Origin: Afifella aestuarii
GTDB taxonomy: Bacteria; Pseudomonadota; Alphaproteobacteria; Rhizobiales; Afifellaceae
Length of the DNA stretch: 64,000 nt
Reading direction: 5' to 3'
NCBI RefSeq assembly: GCF_004023665.1
Contig: NZ_SAUF01000001.1
Span: 434,001-498,000 of the forward strand
Program-made: the position numbers and the translations under genes
Notes under the pieces: generated by a model
What the model was told of the DNA's origin: nothing
The model's database searches: none
Seen by the model: only the letters and a program-made list of their open reading frames with translations
Shown here: one piece after another, positions 1-11,286 of the stretch
Layout of the letters: each line of letters starts with the position of its first letter
Position numbering within the stretch: position 1 is the first letter of the stretch

Positions 1-2413
<2,413 letters not shown>

Positions 2414-2602
2414 GCGAGGCTCCTTTGATCGCACAATGAGGCCGGCCGCTCTTGGGCCAATGCCTCTCCTCCGGTGCGGTTCCGGCTGATTTTTTGGAGG
2501 CCGGCGGAGAGGAGCGCCTGCCGCCGCCGGTTGCCGGGCATATAGAATATTCTTAAAGCGGAGACCAGCCGCGCAAACGGCCGATGCCGCAGAGAACGAC
2601 AC

Positions 2603-3223
2603 TTGGTCCAAAATTCTTTTCCCAGCCCGATTTCCGTGAATGCCGAAGATCTCGCCTGCGAACGCGGGGGGCGGCCGATTTTCGAAGGCGTCAGCTTTTC
2701 GCTGTCAGGCGGCGAAGTGCTCGCCATCATCGGCCCGAACGGCACCGGCAAATCGAGCCTGTTGCGCATGATCGCGGGGCTTCTGTTCCCGGTCGCCGGT
2801 TCTGTGACGATCAAGGCCGGCACGCTGGAGGAGGGGTTTTTGCACTTCCTCGCCTATGGCGACGGGCTCAGAAGCGTCTTCACGGTGGAAGAAAACCTGA
2901 AGCTCTGGTCGCGCATCTATGGGGGCGAGACGGGCGGCGAGGCGATCTACGACGCGCTCGAAGAGGTGGGCCTCGCGCATGCCATGCATCTGCCGGCGCG
3001 GGCGCTCTCGACCGGACAGCGGCGACGTGCCGGGCTTGCGCGGCTCGTCTTGTCGAAGCGGCCGGTCTGGCTTCTCGACGAGCCGACGTCGGGCCTCGAC
3101 CGCGACGGCGAGGCGGTGCTCGGCGGGCTGATGCGGACGCATCTCGATGCCGGCGGCGCCATCATCGCGGCCACCCATCTCACCCTTCCCGTGCCGCCGA
3201 CCCGCACGCTCGAGCTGCAATGA
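2603..3223 (+). CDS. ccmA: heme exporter ATP-binding protein CcmA
   Basis: ATPase subunit of the CcmABC(D) complex that loads and releases heme from CcmE during c-type cytochrome maturation at the inner membrane. The 206-residue length is normal for CcmA. The Walker A motif GPNGTGKSS is at residues 44-52, the signature is [14 protein letters not shown], Walker B is [12 protein letters not shown], and a switch histidine follows in ATHLTL. I chose the TTG start at 2603; an in-frame GTG at 2636 would remove 11 residues, and neither has a strong ribosome site. It is the first gene of ccmABCDG, and ccmB starts 10 bases after its stop. Confidence 0.95.
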   Translation: MVQNSFPSPISVNAEDLACERGGRPIFEGVSFSLSGGEVLAIIGPNGTGKSSLLRMIAGLLFPVAGSVTIKAGTLEEGFLHFLAYGDGLRSVFTVEENLKLWSRIYGGETGGEAIYDALEEVGLAHAMHLPARALSTGQRRRAGLARLVLSKRPVWLLDEPTSGLDRDGEAVLGGLMRTHLDAGGAIIAATHLTLPVPPTRTLELQ

Positions 3224-3233
3224 GAAAGCCTTC

Positions 3234-3902
3234 ATGAGCGCCTTTTCCGCCATCATCGGGCAGACGGTCAAAGCGAGCTTCCGCGCCGGCGGCGGCGCGC
3301 TCACTGGCCTTCTCTTCTTTCTGACCGTCGTGACCGTCTTCCCCTTCGGCGTCGGCCCGGATCTCAATCTTCTCGCCCGCATCGGACCGGCGGTTCTGTG
3401 GATCGGGGTGCTTCTGTCACTGCTTCTCGGGCTCGACCGGCTCTTCGGCCAGGACCGCGAGGACGGGGCGCTCGAACTCATCATGGTGTCGGGCGAGCCC
3501 CTGGCGCTCTTCGTCTTCGCGCGCGCGGCCGGCTACTGGCTGGCGCACGGTTTGCCGATCGTGGTCGTGGCGCCGATCCTCGGGCTCATCCTCAATCTCG
3601 ACGCGGTGTCGCTTGCCGCCGTCACGGCGACGCTCGTCGTCGGTTCGCCGGCGCTTGCCATGATCGGCGCGGTGGGCGGGGCGCTGACGGCGGGGCTTGC
3701 CCGCGGCGGCATGCTGGCGGCGATCCTGGTTTTGCCGCTCTCGATCCCGGTGCTGATTTTCGGGGTCGCGGCCGTCAACGGGGCGATCGCCGATCCGGAC
3801 CCGTTCCTCGCGCCCTTCCTGATTTTGTGCGCGTTCACGATGTTTTCAGCGGTTCTGGCGCCGATTGCGGGCGCAGCGGCACTTCGTCTCGGCCTCGATT
3901 GA
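3234..3902 (+). CDS. ccmB: heme exporter permease CcmB
   Basis: Inner-membrane subunit of the CcmABCD heme-handling ABC complex. The 222-residue product is almost entirely hydrophobic, with about six membrane segments (for example LTGLLFFLTVVTVFPFGVG, then LWIGVLLSLLLGLDRLF). The conserved CcmB motif DREDGALELI follows the second segment. The ATG at 3234 is preceded by GAGAAAG and sits 10 bases after ccmA, so translation is probably coupled. Length and position between ccmA and ccmC agree with the family. Confidence 0.95.
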   Translation: MSAFSAIIGQTVKASFRAGGGALTGLLFFLTVVTVFPFGVGPDLNLLARIGPAVLWIGVLLSLLLGLDRLFGQDREDGALELIMVSGEPLALFVFARAAGYWLAHGLPIVVVAPILGLILNLDAVSLAAVTATLVVGSPALAMIGAVGGALTAGLARGGMLAAILVLPLSIPVLIFGVAAVNGAIADPDPFLAPFLILCAFTMFSAVLAPIAGAAALRLGLD

Positions 3903-3983
3903 TCTAGCTCATGGCTGGTTGAGGCCGGACATGAAAGTCAAGTGGTGTTTGCTGTCACTCTAGAATGGTCCTAAAGTCTTCTC

Positions 3984-4748
3984 ATGGGTGCCATCTCCAG
4001 CCTCGCCAATCCGACACGCTTCCTGTCGTGGTCGGCACGTATCCTGCCCTTCGTCACCGTTCTCGCGGTGGTGACGCTGGCCATCGGCCTCTACCTGTCG
4101 CTGGTGGCTTCGCCGCCGGATTATCAGCAGGGCGACAGCGTGCGCATCATGTATGTGCATGTGCCGGCCTCCTGGCTTGCGATGTTCTGTTACCTGGTGA
4201 TGGCGGGCGCGGCTCTCGGCACGCTCGTCTGGCGCCATCCGCTCGCCGACGTGTCGGCGCGGGCGGCAGCCCCGATCGGGGCGGCGTTCACCTTCCTCGC
4301 GCTCTTTACCGGCTCCGTCTGGGGCAAGCCGATGTGGGGCACTTGGTGGGTGTGGGACGCGCGGCTCACCTCGGTTCTCGTGCTCTTCATCATGTATCTC
4401 GGGCTTTTGGCCCTGTGGCGCGCCTTCGATGATCCGACGCGGGCGGCGAAGGTCGCGGCCGTCCTCATCCTCGTCGGTTTCGTCAACATCCCGATCATCA
4501 AGTTCTCGGTCGATTGGTGGAACACGCTGCATCAATCGGCGAGCGTCATCCGCCTCGACGGGCCGTCGATCGCGCCGTCGATGCTGTGGCCGCTCGTGGT
4601 GATGGCCGTCGCCTACACACTTATTTTTGTCGCCCTGCATCTTGCGGCGATGCGTGCGGAGATCTATCGGCGCAGGGCGCGCACGACGGAGATCCTGATC
4701 GCGGCCCGCCGCCCGAGCACGGCCGTCAGGCCCGCCGCCGCGCATTAG
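3984..4748 (+). CDS. ccmC: heme exporter protein CcmC
   Basis: Six-helix membrane protein that presents heme to CcmE on the periplasmic side. The 254-residue protein carries the tryptophan-rich heme-binding WWD segment (WGTWWVWDARLTSVLVL, about residues 115-131). It also carries conserved histidines, one in YVHVPASW near residue 55 and one in WWNTLHQS near residue 180. The gap after ccmB is 81 bases, the largest in the operon, but I see no terminator in it. A CcmC-type polar C-terminal tail follows the last helix. Confidence 0.96.
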   Translation: MGAISSLANPTRFLSWSARILPFVTVLAVVTLAIGLYLSLVASPPDYQQGDSVRIMYVHVPASWLAMFCYLVMAGAALGTLVWRHPLADVSARAAAPIGAAFTFLALFTGSVWGKPMWGTWWVWDARLTSVLVLFIMYLGLLALWRAFDDPTRAAKVAAVLILVGFVNIPIIKFSVDWWNTLHQSASVIRLDGPSIAPSMLWPLVVMAVAYTLIFVALHLAAMRAEIYRRRARTTEILIAARRPSTAVRPAAAH

Positions 4749-4756
4749 AGGTCGCC

Positions 4757-4921
4757 ATGACGCATCTGCCTTTCATCCTCGCAGCCTATGGTGCGAGCGC
4801 GCTCGTTCTCATCGGCCTCATCGTGTGGGTCGTGGCCGATACGCGCATTCAGAAGCGTCGGCTCAACGAATTGGAAAAGGCCGGCCCCAGGCGCCGCCGC
4901 TCGACGACACAAGGCCTATGA
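4757..4921 (+). CDS. ccmD: heme exporter protein CcmD
   Basis: Small single-helix subunit that stabilises the CcmABC complex and helps release holo-CcmE. The product has 54 residues. It begins MTHLPFILAAYGAS and has one membrane segment (ALVLIGLIVWVVAD), then a basic cytoplasmic tail containing TRIQKRRLNELEKAG, which is the usual CcmD plan. It starts 8 bases after ccmC. Its TGA overlaps the ATG of ccmG in an ATGA junction, so the two genes should be translationally coupled. Confidence 0.93.
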   Translation: MTHLPFILAAYGASALVLIGLIVWVVADTRIQKRRLNELEKAGPRRRRSTTQGL

Positions 4922-5535
4922 AACCTCCCATCAAGACGACGAGCAAACGAAGCAATTCGCCCGCGATGAAACGCGTCTGGCTCGTTTTGCTGCTCGTTCT
5001 GTTCATGGCTCTCGTGGCCATCTTCTGGAAACAGCTCGGCGAGGACGCCTCGCAGGTTCCCTCCGCCCTCATCGGCAAGGAAGTGCCCGATTTCGATCTT
5101 CCGCCGCTTTACGAAGACGGCAAGGGCCTCAAGACCGCCGATCTCGAAGAGGGCGTGCATCTCGTCAATATCTGGGCCTCCTGGTGCGGCCCGTGCCGCG
5201 GCGAGCATCCGGTGCTGATGCAATTGTCGGAAGACGACCGCTTCGACGTCACCAGCATCAATTACAAGGACGAGGGCGAAAACGCCCGCCGTTTCCTCGG
5301 GACGCTCGGCAATCCCTTCGATCGCATCGCGACGGATTCGACCGGGCGCACGGCGATCGACTGGGGCGTCTACGGCGTGCCGGAGACGTTCATCGTGCGC
5401 GACGGCATCATCGTCTACAAGAATGTCGGCCCGCTCAACACCAAGGCCTTTCAGACGGATTTCATGCCGGCGTTGGAGAAGGCGATCTCCGAGGAAGAGG
5501 CCGAAAAAAGCGGCGGCCAGCAGCCGACGAGCTGA
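4918..5535 (+). CDS. ccmG: thiol:disulfide interchange protein CcmG/DsbE
   Basis: Membrane-anchored periplasmic thioredoxin that reduces apocytochrome c or its partner before heme attachment. The protein has 205 residues: an N-terminal anchor (MKRVWLVLLLVLFMALVAIF), then a TlpA/DsbE thioredoxin fold with the active site WASWCGPCRGEHPV and the cis-proline loop GVYGVPETFIV. The DsbE-specific acidic insert is represented by INYKDEGENARRFL. Start ATG overlaps the ccmD stop. This is the last gene of the operon here; no ccmE, ccmF or ccmH follows, so those lie elsewhere. Its stop codon begins an unusual 15-bp repeat array, annotated separately. Confidence 0.95.
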   Translation: MKPPIKTTSKRSNSPAMKRVWLVLLLVLFMALVAIFWKQLGEDASQVPSALIGKEVPDFDLPPLYEDGKGLKTADLEEGVHLVNIWASWCGPCRGEHPVLMQLSEDDRFDVTSINYKDEGENARRFLGTLGNPFDRIATDSTGRTAIDWGVYGVPETFIVRDGIIVYKNVGPLNTKAFQTDFMPALEKAISEEEAEKSGGQQPTS

Positions 5536-5621
5536 GTGCTCCTGAGCCGAGTTGGCCTACGCTGAGTTGGCATGGGCCGAGTTGGCTCGCGCTGAGCGGA
5601 CGATAAGCTGAGCGGATGCGT
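5533..5621 (+). repeat. 15-bp degenerate tandem repeat starting at the ccmG stop
   Basis: Six units begin at 5533, 5548, 5563, 5578, 5593 and 5609, so the period is exactly 15 four times and then 16. Units start with TGA or CGA followed by GTTGG or GCGG (for example TGAGTTGGCATGGGC, CGAGTTGGCTCGCGC). The first TGA is the ccmG stop codon, and the TGAs at 5563 and 5593 are in the same frame. The array ends just before a hairpin terminator. It is similar in plan to arrays after leuC and after the DUF2233 gene. Confidence 0.75.
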
Positions 5622-5628
5622 GGAACCG

Positions 5629-5660
5629 AAGCCGGGGGTCAGCCCCGGCTTTCGTGTTTT
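5629..5660 (+). terminator. rho-independent terminator after ccmG
   Basis: Nine-bp perfect stem AAGCCGGGG / CCCCGGCTT (5629-5637 with 5643-5651) with loop GTCAG, followed by TCGTGTTTT. It lies between ccmG and the convergent DUF533 gene, whose stop is 16 bases further on, so it may serve both. Confidence 0.75.
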
Positions 5661-5675
5661 ATGCCTGTCGGCGGC

Positions 5676-6449
5676 TTATGCCGGCACTCCGTCTTCCTGC
5701 ACCTCGTCGGTGGCGCGGCGGACTTCGTGCGTCAGCGCCTCGGGCAGGCCGAGCCTTGCCGCCAGCATGTCGAGATAGGCTTTCTCCGCCGGATGGTCGG
5801 GATCGATGGCGAGCAGCGAGGCGGCGTAGACTTCCGTCGCCACTTCCTGGTTTGGCGTTCGCTCGACGAGATCGTCGATGGAGAGCGGGCGGCGCATCTC
5901 GTCGAAGAGAAGGCCCTTGTCCTCGCTGTCGAGATCGAGCGCCTCGATGCGCCCGTAGATTGCCTCCTGCTCGTCCTGATCGATGTAGCCGTCGGCCTTC
6001 GCCGCGGCGATCATGGCAGACAGGATCAGGCGGGCGCGGTCTTCCGCCTCGTGGCCGTCCGGCGCAAAGGCGGTGCCTTCGGGGGATGGCAGTTGCTGGG
6101 CCGGCTGATGGGCGATCTGCGGCTGCTGCTGTTGGGGGGGCAGGCTGCCGTCGTTTTTCGCCTGGTGGTTCTGCCAAGCCTTGTAGGCGAGGCCCGCGAC
6201 GAGGGCCATGCCGCCATATTTCACGGCCTTGCCGCCGAGTTTCCGGCCGCGCTTGGAGCCGAGAAGATAGGTCGCGAGACCGCCGGCGAGCGCACCCTTC
6301 AGAGCCGAATTGCCCTGGCCGCCGAGAAACCCGCCGATCTGATCCTGGATCGAACCGCCGGACGTCTGCCGCGGGCTCGCCGGCGTGCCGGCGCCCTGTT
6401 GTGCGCCCGTGCCGAGAAACTGGTCGAGAAGCTTCTGCGCGTCGATCAT
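5676..6449 (-). CDS. DUF533 / TerB-like inner-membrane protein
   Basis: A 257-residue protein of the YebE-like DUF533 family, whose function is not established. The ATG at 6449 (MIDAQKLLDQFLG) has an AAAGGGAC ribosome site. The order is a Gly/Gln-rich N-terminus (SIQDQIGGFLGGQGNSA), a short hydrophobic stretch around residues 80-90 (GGMALVAGLAYKAWQ), a Pro/Gln linker (LPPQQQQPQ), and a C-terminal TerB-like helical domain with acidic repeats (AKADGYIDQDEQEAIYGRIE). Membership rests on the GxxGxxLLGSKRGRKLGGKAVKYGG block and the TerB-like acid motif. It is 129 bases downstream of yciB and probably has its own promoter. Confidence 0.8.
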   Translation of the reverse strand: MIDAQKLLDQFLGTGAQQGAGTPASPRQTSGGSIQDQIGGFLGGQGNSALKGALAGGLATYLLGSKRGRKLGGKAVKYGGMALVAGLAYKAWQNHQAKNDGSLPPQQQQPQIAHQPAQQLPSPEGTAFAPDGHEAEDRARLILSAMIAAAKADGYIDQDEQEAIYGRIEALDLDSEDKGLLFDEMRRPLSIDDLVERTPNQEVATEVYAASLLAIDPDHPAEKAYLDMLAARLGLPEALTHEVRRATDEVQEDGVPA

Positions 6450-6578
6450 CAACGGTCCCTTTCTTTCTGGTCGTCGGCGAAGGCCGACCGGGACCGATAT
6501 CGGCATCGCCTTTCCGCGTCGCAACGGCGATGACGTATGCGTGATCTCGAGGCTTGCTGCAGCCGCGCGAGGGGCGGC

Positions 6579-7178
6579 CTACTTGTCGCCGCCGAGCGGC
6601 TCCAGCGAGTGCCGGTTGATGAGCGGCATCTGCGTCAGCGTGAAGACGATGGTGAGCGGCATGATGCCGAAGACCTTGAAGCTCACCCAGAAGTCGGTGG
6701 AGAAATTGCGCCACACCACCTCGTTCAGGATGGCGAGGGCGAAGAAGAAGAGGCCCCAGCGGAAGGTCAATTTACGCCAACCCTCGGCATCGAGCCGGAA
6801 GACGCTGTCGAAGACATAGCCGAGGAAGGAGCGGCCGAAGGCGAGGCCGCCCAGAAGGATGGTGCCGAAGAGCGCGTTGACGATCGTCGGCTTCATTTTG
6901 ATGAAGACTTCGTCATGCAGGATGAGCGTCAAGGTGCCGAAGACGAGGACGACGATGCCGGTGACGAGTGGCATGATGGCGAGCTTCTTCGTCAGCCAAT
7001 AGGAGACGCCGAGCGAGATGGCGATCGCCACCATGAAGGAGGCGGTGGCGACGAAAATGTCGAAGCGCGCATTGGCGAAAAAGAAGACGACCAGCGGGCC
7101 GAGCTCCAGCAGGAGCTTGACGAGCGGCGGCAGGTGATCGCGGCCGGGATCGCCCGGTTCGCGCTCGAAGATCGACAT
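6579..7178 (-). CDS. yciB: inner membrane-spanning protein YciB (septation protein A)
   Basis: A 199-residue polytopic membrane protein of the YciB/IspZ family, linked in other bacteria to septation and envelope synthesis. About five membrane segments are visible. Conserved blocks are [15 protein letters not shown] near the N-terminus, [19 protein letters not shown] in the middle, and [20 protein letters not shown] near the C-terminus. In the Hyphomicrobiales this gene commonly follows ftsY, as it does here (76 bases apart), so co-transcription with dapF-mtaB-ftsY is likely. Confidence 0.93.
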   Translation of the reverse strand: MSIFEREPGDPGRDHLPPLVKLLLELGPLVVFFFANARFDIFVATASFMVAIAISLGVSYWLTKKLAIMPLVTGIVVLVFGTLTLILHDEVFIKMKPTIVNALFGTILLGGLAFGRSFLGYVFDSVFRLDAEGWRKLTFRWGLFFFALAILNEVVWRNFSTDFWVSFKVFGIMPLTIVFTLTQMPLINRHSLEPLGGDK

Positions 7179-7254
7179 GGCGGTCCTTCGTCAGCGTTGC
7201 GCTTCTATGTGCGGAGGGCGCCGCAAAGTGTCAATCGCGCCCTCCTTGCGGCGT

Positions 7255-8937
7255 TTACATGCCGGCAATGGCCCGGGCGAAATCTTCCGCCTTGAAGGGC
7301 TGCAGATCGTCGATGCCCTCACCGACGCCGATGAAATGCACCGGCAGAGCGTGTTTTGCGGCGATGGCGACGAGAATGCCGCCGCGGGCGGTGCCGTCGA
7401 GCTTGGTCATGACGAGGCCGGTGACGCCGGCGCGCTGGCCGAAAATTTCCACCTGCGAGAGGGCGTTCTGCCCGGTCGTCGCATCGAGCGTGAGAAGCGT
7501 CGTGTGCGGTGCGCTCGGATCGTGCTTCTTGATGACACGCACGACCTTTTCGAGCTCGTCCATCAATTCGGCGCGGTTCTGCAGACGCCCGGCCGTGTCG
7601 ATGATGAGGACGTCGCTTCCCTCTTTCTTCGCCGCCTGCATGGCATCGAAGACGAGGCCGGCCGCATCGGCGCCCTGTTCGCGCGAAATGACGGTGCTCT
7701 TGGTGCGCTCGCCCCAGATCTTCAGCTGCTCGATGGCGGCGGCGCGAAACGTGTCGCCGGCGGCGAGCATGACGCTGCGCCCCTCGGCATGAAGCTTGGC
7801 GGCGAGCTTGCCGATCGTCGTCGTCTTGCCGGAGCCGTTGACGCCGACGACGAGGATGACGAAGGGCTTTTTGGCGGCGTCGATGGCAAGCGGCTCGGTG
7901 ACCGGGTCCAGTACTTTTGCCACCTCCTCGGCGAGGATGTTGCGGATCTCGTCTTCGCCGACCGTCTTGTCGTAGCGCTCGCGGGCGAGGCGCTCGGTGA
8001 TCGCGGTCGCGGTCGTCACGCCGAGATCGGCCTGGATCAGGATGTCTTCGAGATCCTCCAGCGTCTCGTCGTCGAGCCGGCGCTTGGTGAAGGTGCCGGT
8101 GAGCCGCGAGGTGATGGTGCTCGAGGATTTCGACAGGCCGGCGCGCAGGCGCTGCAGCCAGTTCTGGCGCGGCAGCTCGGTGGCGACGGGGAGGGTTTCG
8201 GCCGGTTCGAGCTCGGTGGCTTGCGGCTCGTCGGCCGGCGCAAGGTCGGTCGCAGGTTTTGCCGTCTCAGGGGCCGTCTCTGGGGACGCGTCAGGGGCGG
8301 GTTCTGCGGTCGTCTCGGTTCCTGCCGGGCTTTCCGGGGGCACGAGAATGTCCGCGGCGCGCTCTTCGTCCGGCTCGGGCTCGTCTTCTTCCGGCTCCGA
8401 AGCGGCCGGGGCCTCTTCGATCGTGGCTTTCTCTGCCGGCTCCTCCGGGTGCGGGGGCGCTTCGGGTTCAGGGGCGGGTGCGCGGGCCGCGAGATCTTCG
8501 TCAGCCTCTTCTTCTTCAGGCTGCGGCTCTGGCTCCTTGACCGGATGTTCGGCGAACGAGGTCGCTTCCGCGTCGGCATCGGCTGGCGCGGCGGCAGGGC
8601 GGTGGAGGTCGGCGTCCGGCGCCTCCGCCTCTTCGACGACGCCGATATCGGTCTCGGTCGTCTGGGCGCCGCGATCCTCCGTCTCGAGCTGATGGCCGGC
8701 GAGGCGCTCCTCGTCGTCTTTTTCTTCGGAAGGGGTGTCTTCGGACGCGGCCTCTTCGGAGGTGGTCTCTTCAGAGGTGCTTTCTGCGGCGGCCTTCTCT
8801 TCCGAGGCGGCTTCGCTTTCTTCCGCGGCCTTGTCTTCTTCCGCCTGCGTCTCGTCGAGCGGCGCCTCTTTCTCGGCGACATCGTTGCCTTCGCCGAAAA
8901 GGATGCGCTTGAAGAAGCCACGCTTCTCTTTTGCCAT
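7255..8937 (-). CDS. ftsY: signal recognition particle receptor FtsY, long acidic N-terminus
   Basis: SRP-receptor GTPase that docks Ffh-ribosome complexes at the membrane. The product has 560 residues. The C-terminal NG domain is complete, with G1 GVNGSGKT at residues 365-372, DTAGRLQN and TKLDGTARGG. The N-terminal ~240 residues after the basic start ([18 protein letters not shown]) are almost all Glu, Ala, Ser, Asp and Pro, with repetitive blocks such as ESTSEETTSEEAASEDTPSEE. This A-domain is variable in the family and is long here. Start and stop overlap with mtaB as TAATG. Confidence 0.96.
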   Translation of the reverse strand: MAKEKRGFFKRILFGEGNDVAEKEAPLDETQAEEDKAAEESEAASEEKAAAESTSEETTSEEAASEDTPSEEKDDEERLAGHQLETEDRGAQTTETDIGVVEEAEAPDADLHRPAAAPADADAEATSFAEHPVKEPEPQPEEEEADEDLAARAPAPEPEAPPHPEEPAEKATIEEAPAASEPEEDEPEPDEERAADILVPPESPAGTETTAEPAPDASPETAPETAKPATDLAPADEPQATELEPAETLPVATELPRQNWLQRLRAGLSKSSSTITSRLTGTFTKRRLDDETLEDLEDILIQADLGVTTATAITERLARERYDKTVGEDEIRNILAEEVAKVLDPVTEPLAIDAAKKPFVILVVGVNGSGKTTTIGKLAAKLHAEGRSVMLAAGDTFRAAAIEQLKIWGERTKSTVISREQGADAAGLVFDAMQAAKKEGSDVLIIDTAGRLQNRAELMDELEKVVRVIKKHDPSAPHTTLLTLDATTGQNALSQVEIFGQRAGVTGLVMTKLDGTARGGILVAIAAKHALPVHFIGVGEGIDDLQPFKAEDFARAIAGM

Positions 8938-10211
8938 TATGCGGCCTCCGCCAGCTGCTGGCCCTGCAACATGCCGGCCTCGATGCCGGCGATGCGCACG
9001 TTCAAAATGTCTCCGGCCGTGCCTGCGGACCCGAGGCGCACCGGCGCGAATTGTTCGGTTCGGGCGGAGCCTTCCTTTTCCACGAGTACGCGGCGCTCAT
9101 GGCCGAGCTCGCTTTCGAGGAACCGCCGCTCGGCGACTTCGCCCGCTTCCCGGAGGCGGCGTGCGCGCTCCTTGATCTCCTGGCGCTCGAGCATCGGCAT
9201 GCGTGCGGCCGGCGTGCCCTTGCGCGGCGAGAAGGGGAAGACGTGCAGGAAGGTGAGACCGCAATCCTCGATGAGGCGGAGAGAATTCTGGAACATCTCC
9301 TCCGTCTCGGTCGGGAAGCCCGCGATGAGATCGGCGCCGAAGACGATGTCGGGACGCAGCCGGCGCGCCTCCTCGCAGAAGCGGATCGCATCGTCGCGCA
9401 GATGCCGGCGCTTCATGCGCTTTAAAATCATGTCGTCGCCGGCCTGCAGCGACAGATGCAGATGCGGCATCAGCCGCTCTTCCTCGGCGATCGCGCGCAT
9501 GAGGTCCGGATCGGCCTCGATGGAATCGATGGAGGAGAGGCGCAGGCGGGCGAGTTCCGGCACATGGCGCAGGATGGTGCGCACGAGACGGCCAAGACGC
9601 GGCGCGCCCGGCAGATCGGCGCCCCAGGAGGTGAGGTCGACACCGGTCAGAACGATTTCGGGATAGCCCGCGGCGACGAGGCGGCGGACTTCCTCCACGA
9701 CCGGGCCCATGGCGACAGAGCGGGAATTGCCGCGGCCATAGGGGATGATGCAGAAGGTGCAGCGATGGTCGCAGCCGTTTTGGACCTGCACGAAGGCGCG
9801 GGTGCGGCCCTCGAAGGCGTCGACGAATTGCGGCGCGGTTTCGCGGATCGCCATGATGTCGGAGACGACGATCTTTTCCAGCGGCGGCAGATCCATGGGC
9901 GAGCGGGCGACGCGGGCCCAGGCGGAGCGCTCGGTCTTTTCGGCATTGCCGAGAACGAGATCGACCTCCGCCATCTCGGCAAACATTTCCGGATCGGTCT
10001 GCGCGGCGCAGCCGGTGACGACGATGCGGCGGCCGGGGTTCTCGCGCCGTGCCTTGCGGATCGCCTGACGTGCCTGGCGCACGGCCTCCGCCGTGACGGC
10101 GCAGGTGTTGACGATGATGGCGTCGGAAAGCTCTTCGCCCGCCTCGCGGCGCATGACTTCCGATTCATAGGTGTTGAGCCGGCAGCCGAAGGTGAGGATG
10201 TCGAGGCTCAT
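8937..10211 (-). CDS. mtaB: tRNA t6A37 methylthiotransferase MtaB
   Basis: Radical-SAM enzyme that converts t6A37 of tRNA to ms2t6A37. The 424-residue protein has an N-terminal UPF0004 domain with cluster cysteines at about C10, C37 and C68, then the radical-SAM triad C147-x3-C151-x2-C154 ([20 protein letters not shown]). A C-terminal TRAM-like region ends the protein. The start [17 protein letters not shown] is the typical MtaB N-terminus and separates it from MiaB and RimO. ATG overlaps the dapF stop (ATGA) and its stop overlaps the ftsY start. Confidence 0.95.
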   Translation of the reverse strand: MSLDILTFGCRLNTYESEVMRREAGEELSDAIIVNTCAVTAEAVRQARQAIRKARRENPGRRIVVTGCAAQTDPEMFAEMAEVDLVLGNAEKTERSAWARVARSPMDLPPLEKIVVSDIMAIRETAPQFVDAFEGRTRAFVQVQNGCDHRCTFCIIPYGRGNSRSVAMGPVVEEVRRLVAAGYPEIVLTGVDLTSWGADLPGAPRLGRLVRTILRHVPELARLRLSSIDSIEADPDLMRAIAEEERLMPHLHLSLQAGDDMILKRMKRRHLRDDAIRFCEEARRLRPDIVFGADLIAGFPTETEEMFQNSLRLIEDCGLTFLHVFPFSPRKGTPAARMPMLERQEIKERARRLREAGEVAERRFLESELGHERRVLVEKEGSARTEQFAPVRLGSAGTAGDILNVRIAGIEAGMLQGQQLAEAA

Positions 10212-11077
10212 TCGGCCGCCTCCTCGGCGCGCTGCCAGGCGCCCGTCTCAGGATCAAAAGTTCCCGCAAATTCCGTCTCGGCCGGGCCGGTCATCCAGAT
10301 GTGGTCGCGCTCGTCCCAGCGGATCGTGAGTTCGCCGCCCGGCATGGCGATCACCGCCTCGCGAGCCGAACGGCCGGTGCGGGCGGCGGTGACGAGCGTG
10401 GCGCAGGCGCCGGTGCCGCAGGCACGCGTCAGGCCGGCGCCGCGCTCCCAGGTGCGAATGCGGATGCGGTTCGGCGTCTCCACATGGGCGACGGTGATGT
10501 TGGCGCGCTCCGGGAAGATCGGATGGTTTTCCAGAAGCGGGCCGAAACGCTCGATCTGATGCGCGTCGACGTCATCGACGAAGAAGACGGCGTGCGGGTT
10601 GCCGACATTGACGACGGCGGGCGAATGCAGAACCGGCGCATCGACCGGGCCGATCTGCAGTTCGATCGCACGGGTGTCGTGGAATTCCTCGGCGAGCGGG
10701 ATCGATTGCCAGTCGAATTTCGGCACGCCCATATCGACGGAAATCGCCTCGCCGGAGATCTGGCCGATGAGAAGGCCGGCGCGCGTCTCGATCGAGGCAT
10801 GGGGCTTGCCCGTCTCCGCCATGACGAGGGAGGCAACGCAGCGCGTGGCGTTGCCGCAGGCCGCAACCTCGCCGCCATCGGCGTTGTCGATGCGCATGAA
10901 GATGTCGGCACCTGAAGGCGAACGCTCCAGAGTGATGAACTGGTCGAAGCCGACGCCCGTTTTTCGGTCGGCGAGCTTCCTGATGATTTCAGGCGCCGGA
11001 CGCACGCCTCCCGCACGCGTGTCGACGACCACGAAGTCGTTGGCGAGACCGTTCATTTTCAAAAAGGGCGTGTTCAT
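10208..11077 (-). CDS. dapF: diaminopimelate epimerase DapF
   Basis: Converts LL- to meso-diaminopimelate for lysine and peptidoglycan synthesis without a cofactor. The protein has 289 residues. Both catalytic cysteines are visible: C74 in [11 protein letters not shown] and C220 in [12 protein letters not shown]. The N-terminus [19 protein letters not shown] is typical. It is the first gene of dapF-mtaB-ftsY and shares a 209-bp divergent intergenic region with the yihY-type gene. lysA and asd elsewhere in the window belong to the same pathway. Confidence 0.96.
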   Translation of the reverse strand: MNTPFLKMNGLANDFVVVDTRAGGVRPAPEIIRKLADRKTGVGFDQFITLERSPSGADIFMRIDNADGGEVAACGNATRCVASLVMAETGKPHASIETRAGLLIGQISGEAISVDMGVPKFDWQSIPLAEEFHDTRAIELQIGPVDAPVLHSPAVVNVGNPHAVFFVDDVDAHQIERFGPLLENHPIFPERANITVAHVETPNRIRIRTWERGAGLTRACGTGACATLVTAARTGRSAREAVIAMPGGELTIRWDERDHIWMTGPAETEFAGTFDPETGAWQRAEEAAE

Positions 11078-11176
11078 GGGCGCCTATATGGGCGAAACCA
11101 GGACAGAACGCCAGATGAGGCGAAAACTGGCAAAGCGCCATTTTGTCTTGGGTCTTTTTCGGGATGCCGGCGCGTC

Positions 11177-11202
11177 CGCCGATTTACGGCGCCGATTTGC
11201 GG
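11177..11202. repeat. 13-bp tandem repeat in the dapF/yihY intergenic region
   Basis: Two units, CGCCGATTTACGG and CGCCGATTTGCGG, differ at one base and lie head to tail. A third unit, degenerate after CGCCGA, follows to 11215. The repeat lies about 85 bases upstream of the likely yihY start. I cannot assign it a role. Confidence 0.6.
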
Positions 11203-11286
11203 CGCCGAGATGGCGCCCGCGGCGCATCCTGCGGCCCATTGGGCGGAACCAACGCCCCGGCCGCCGATTATTCGGCCAAGGGATTC

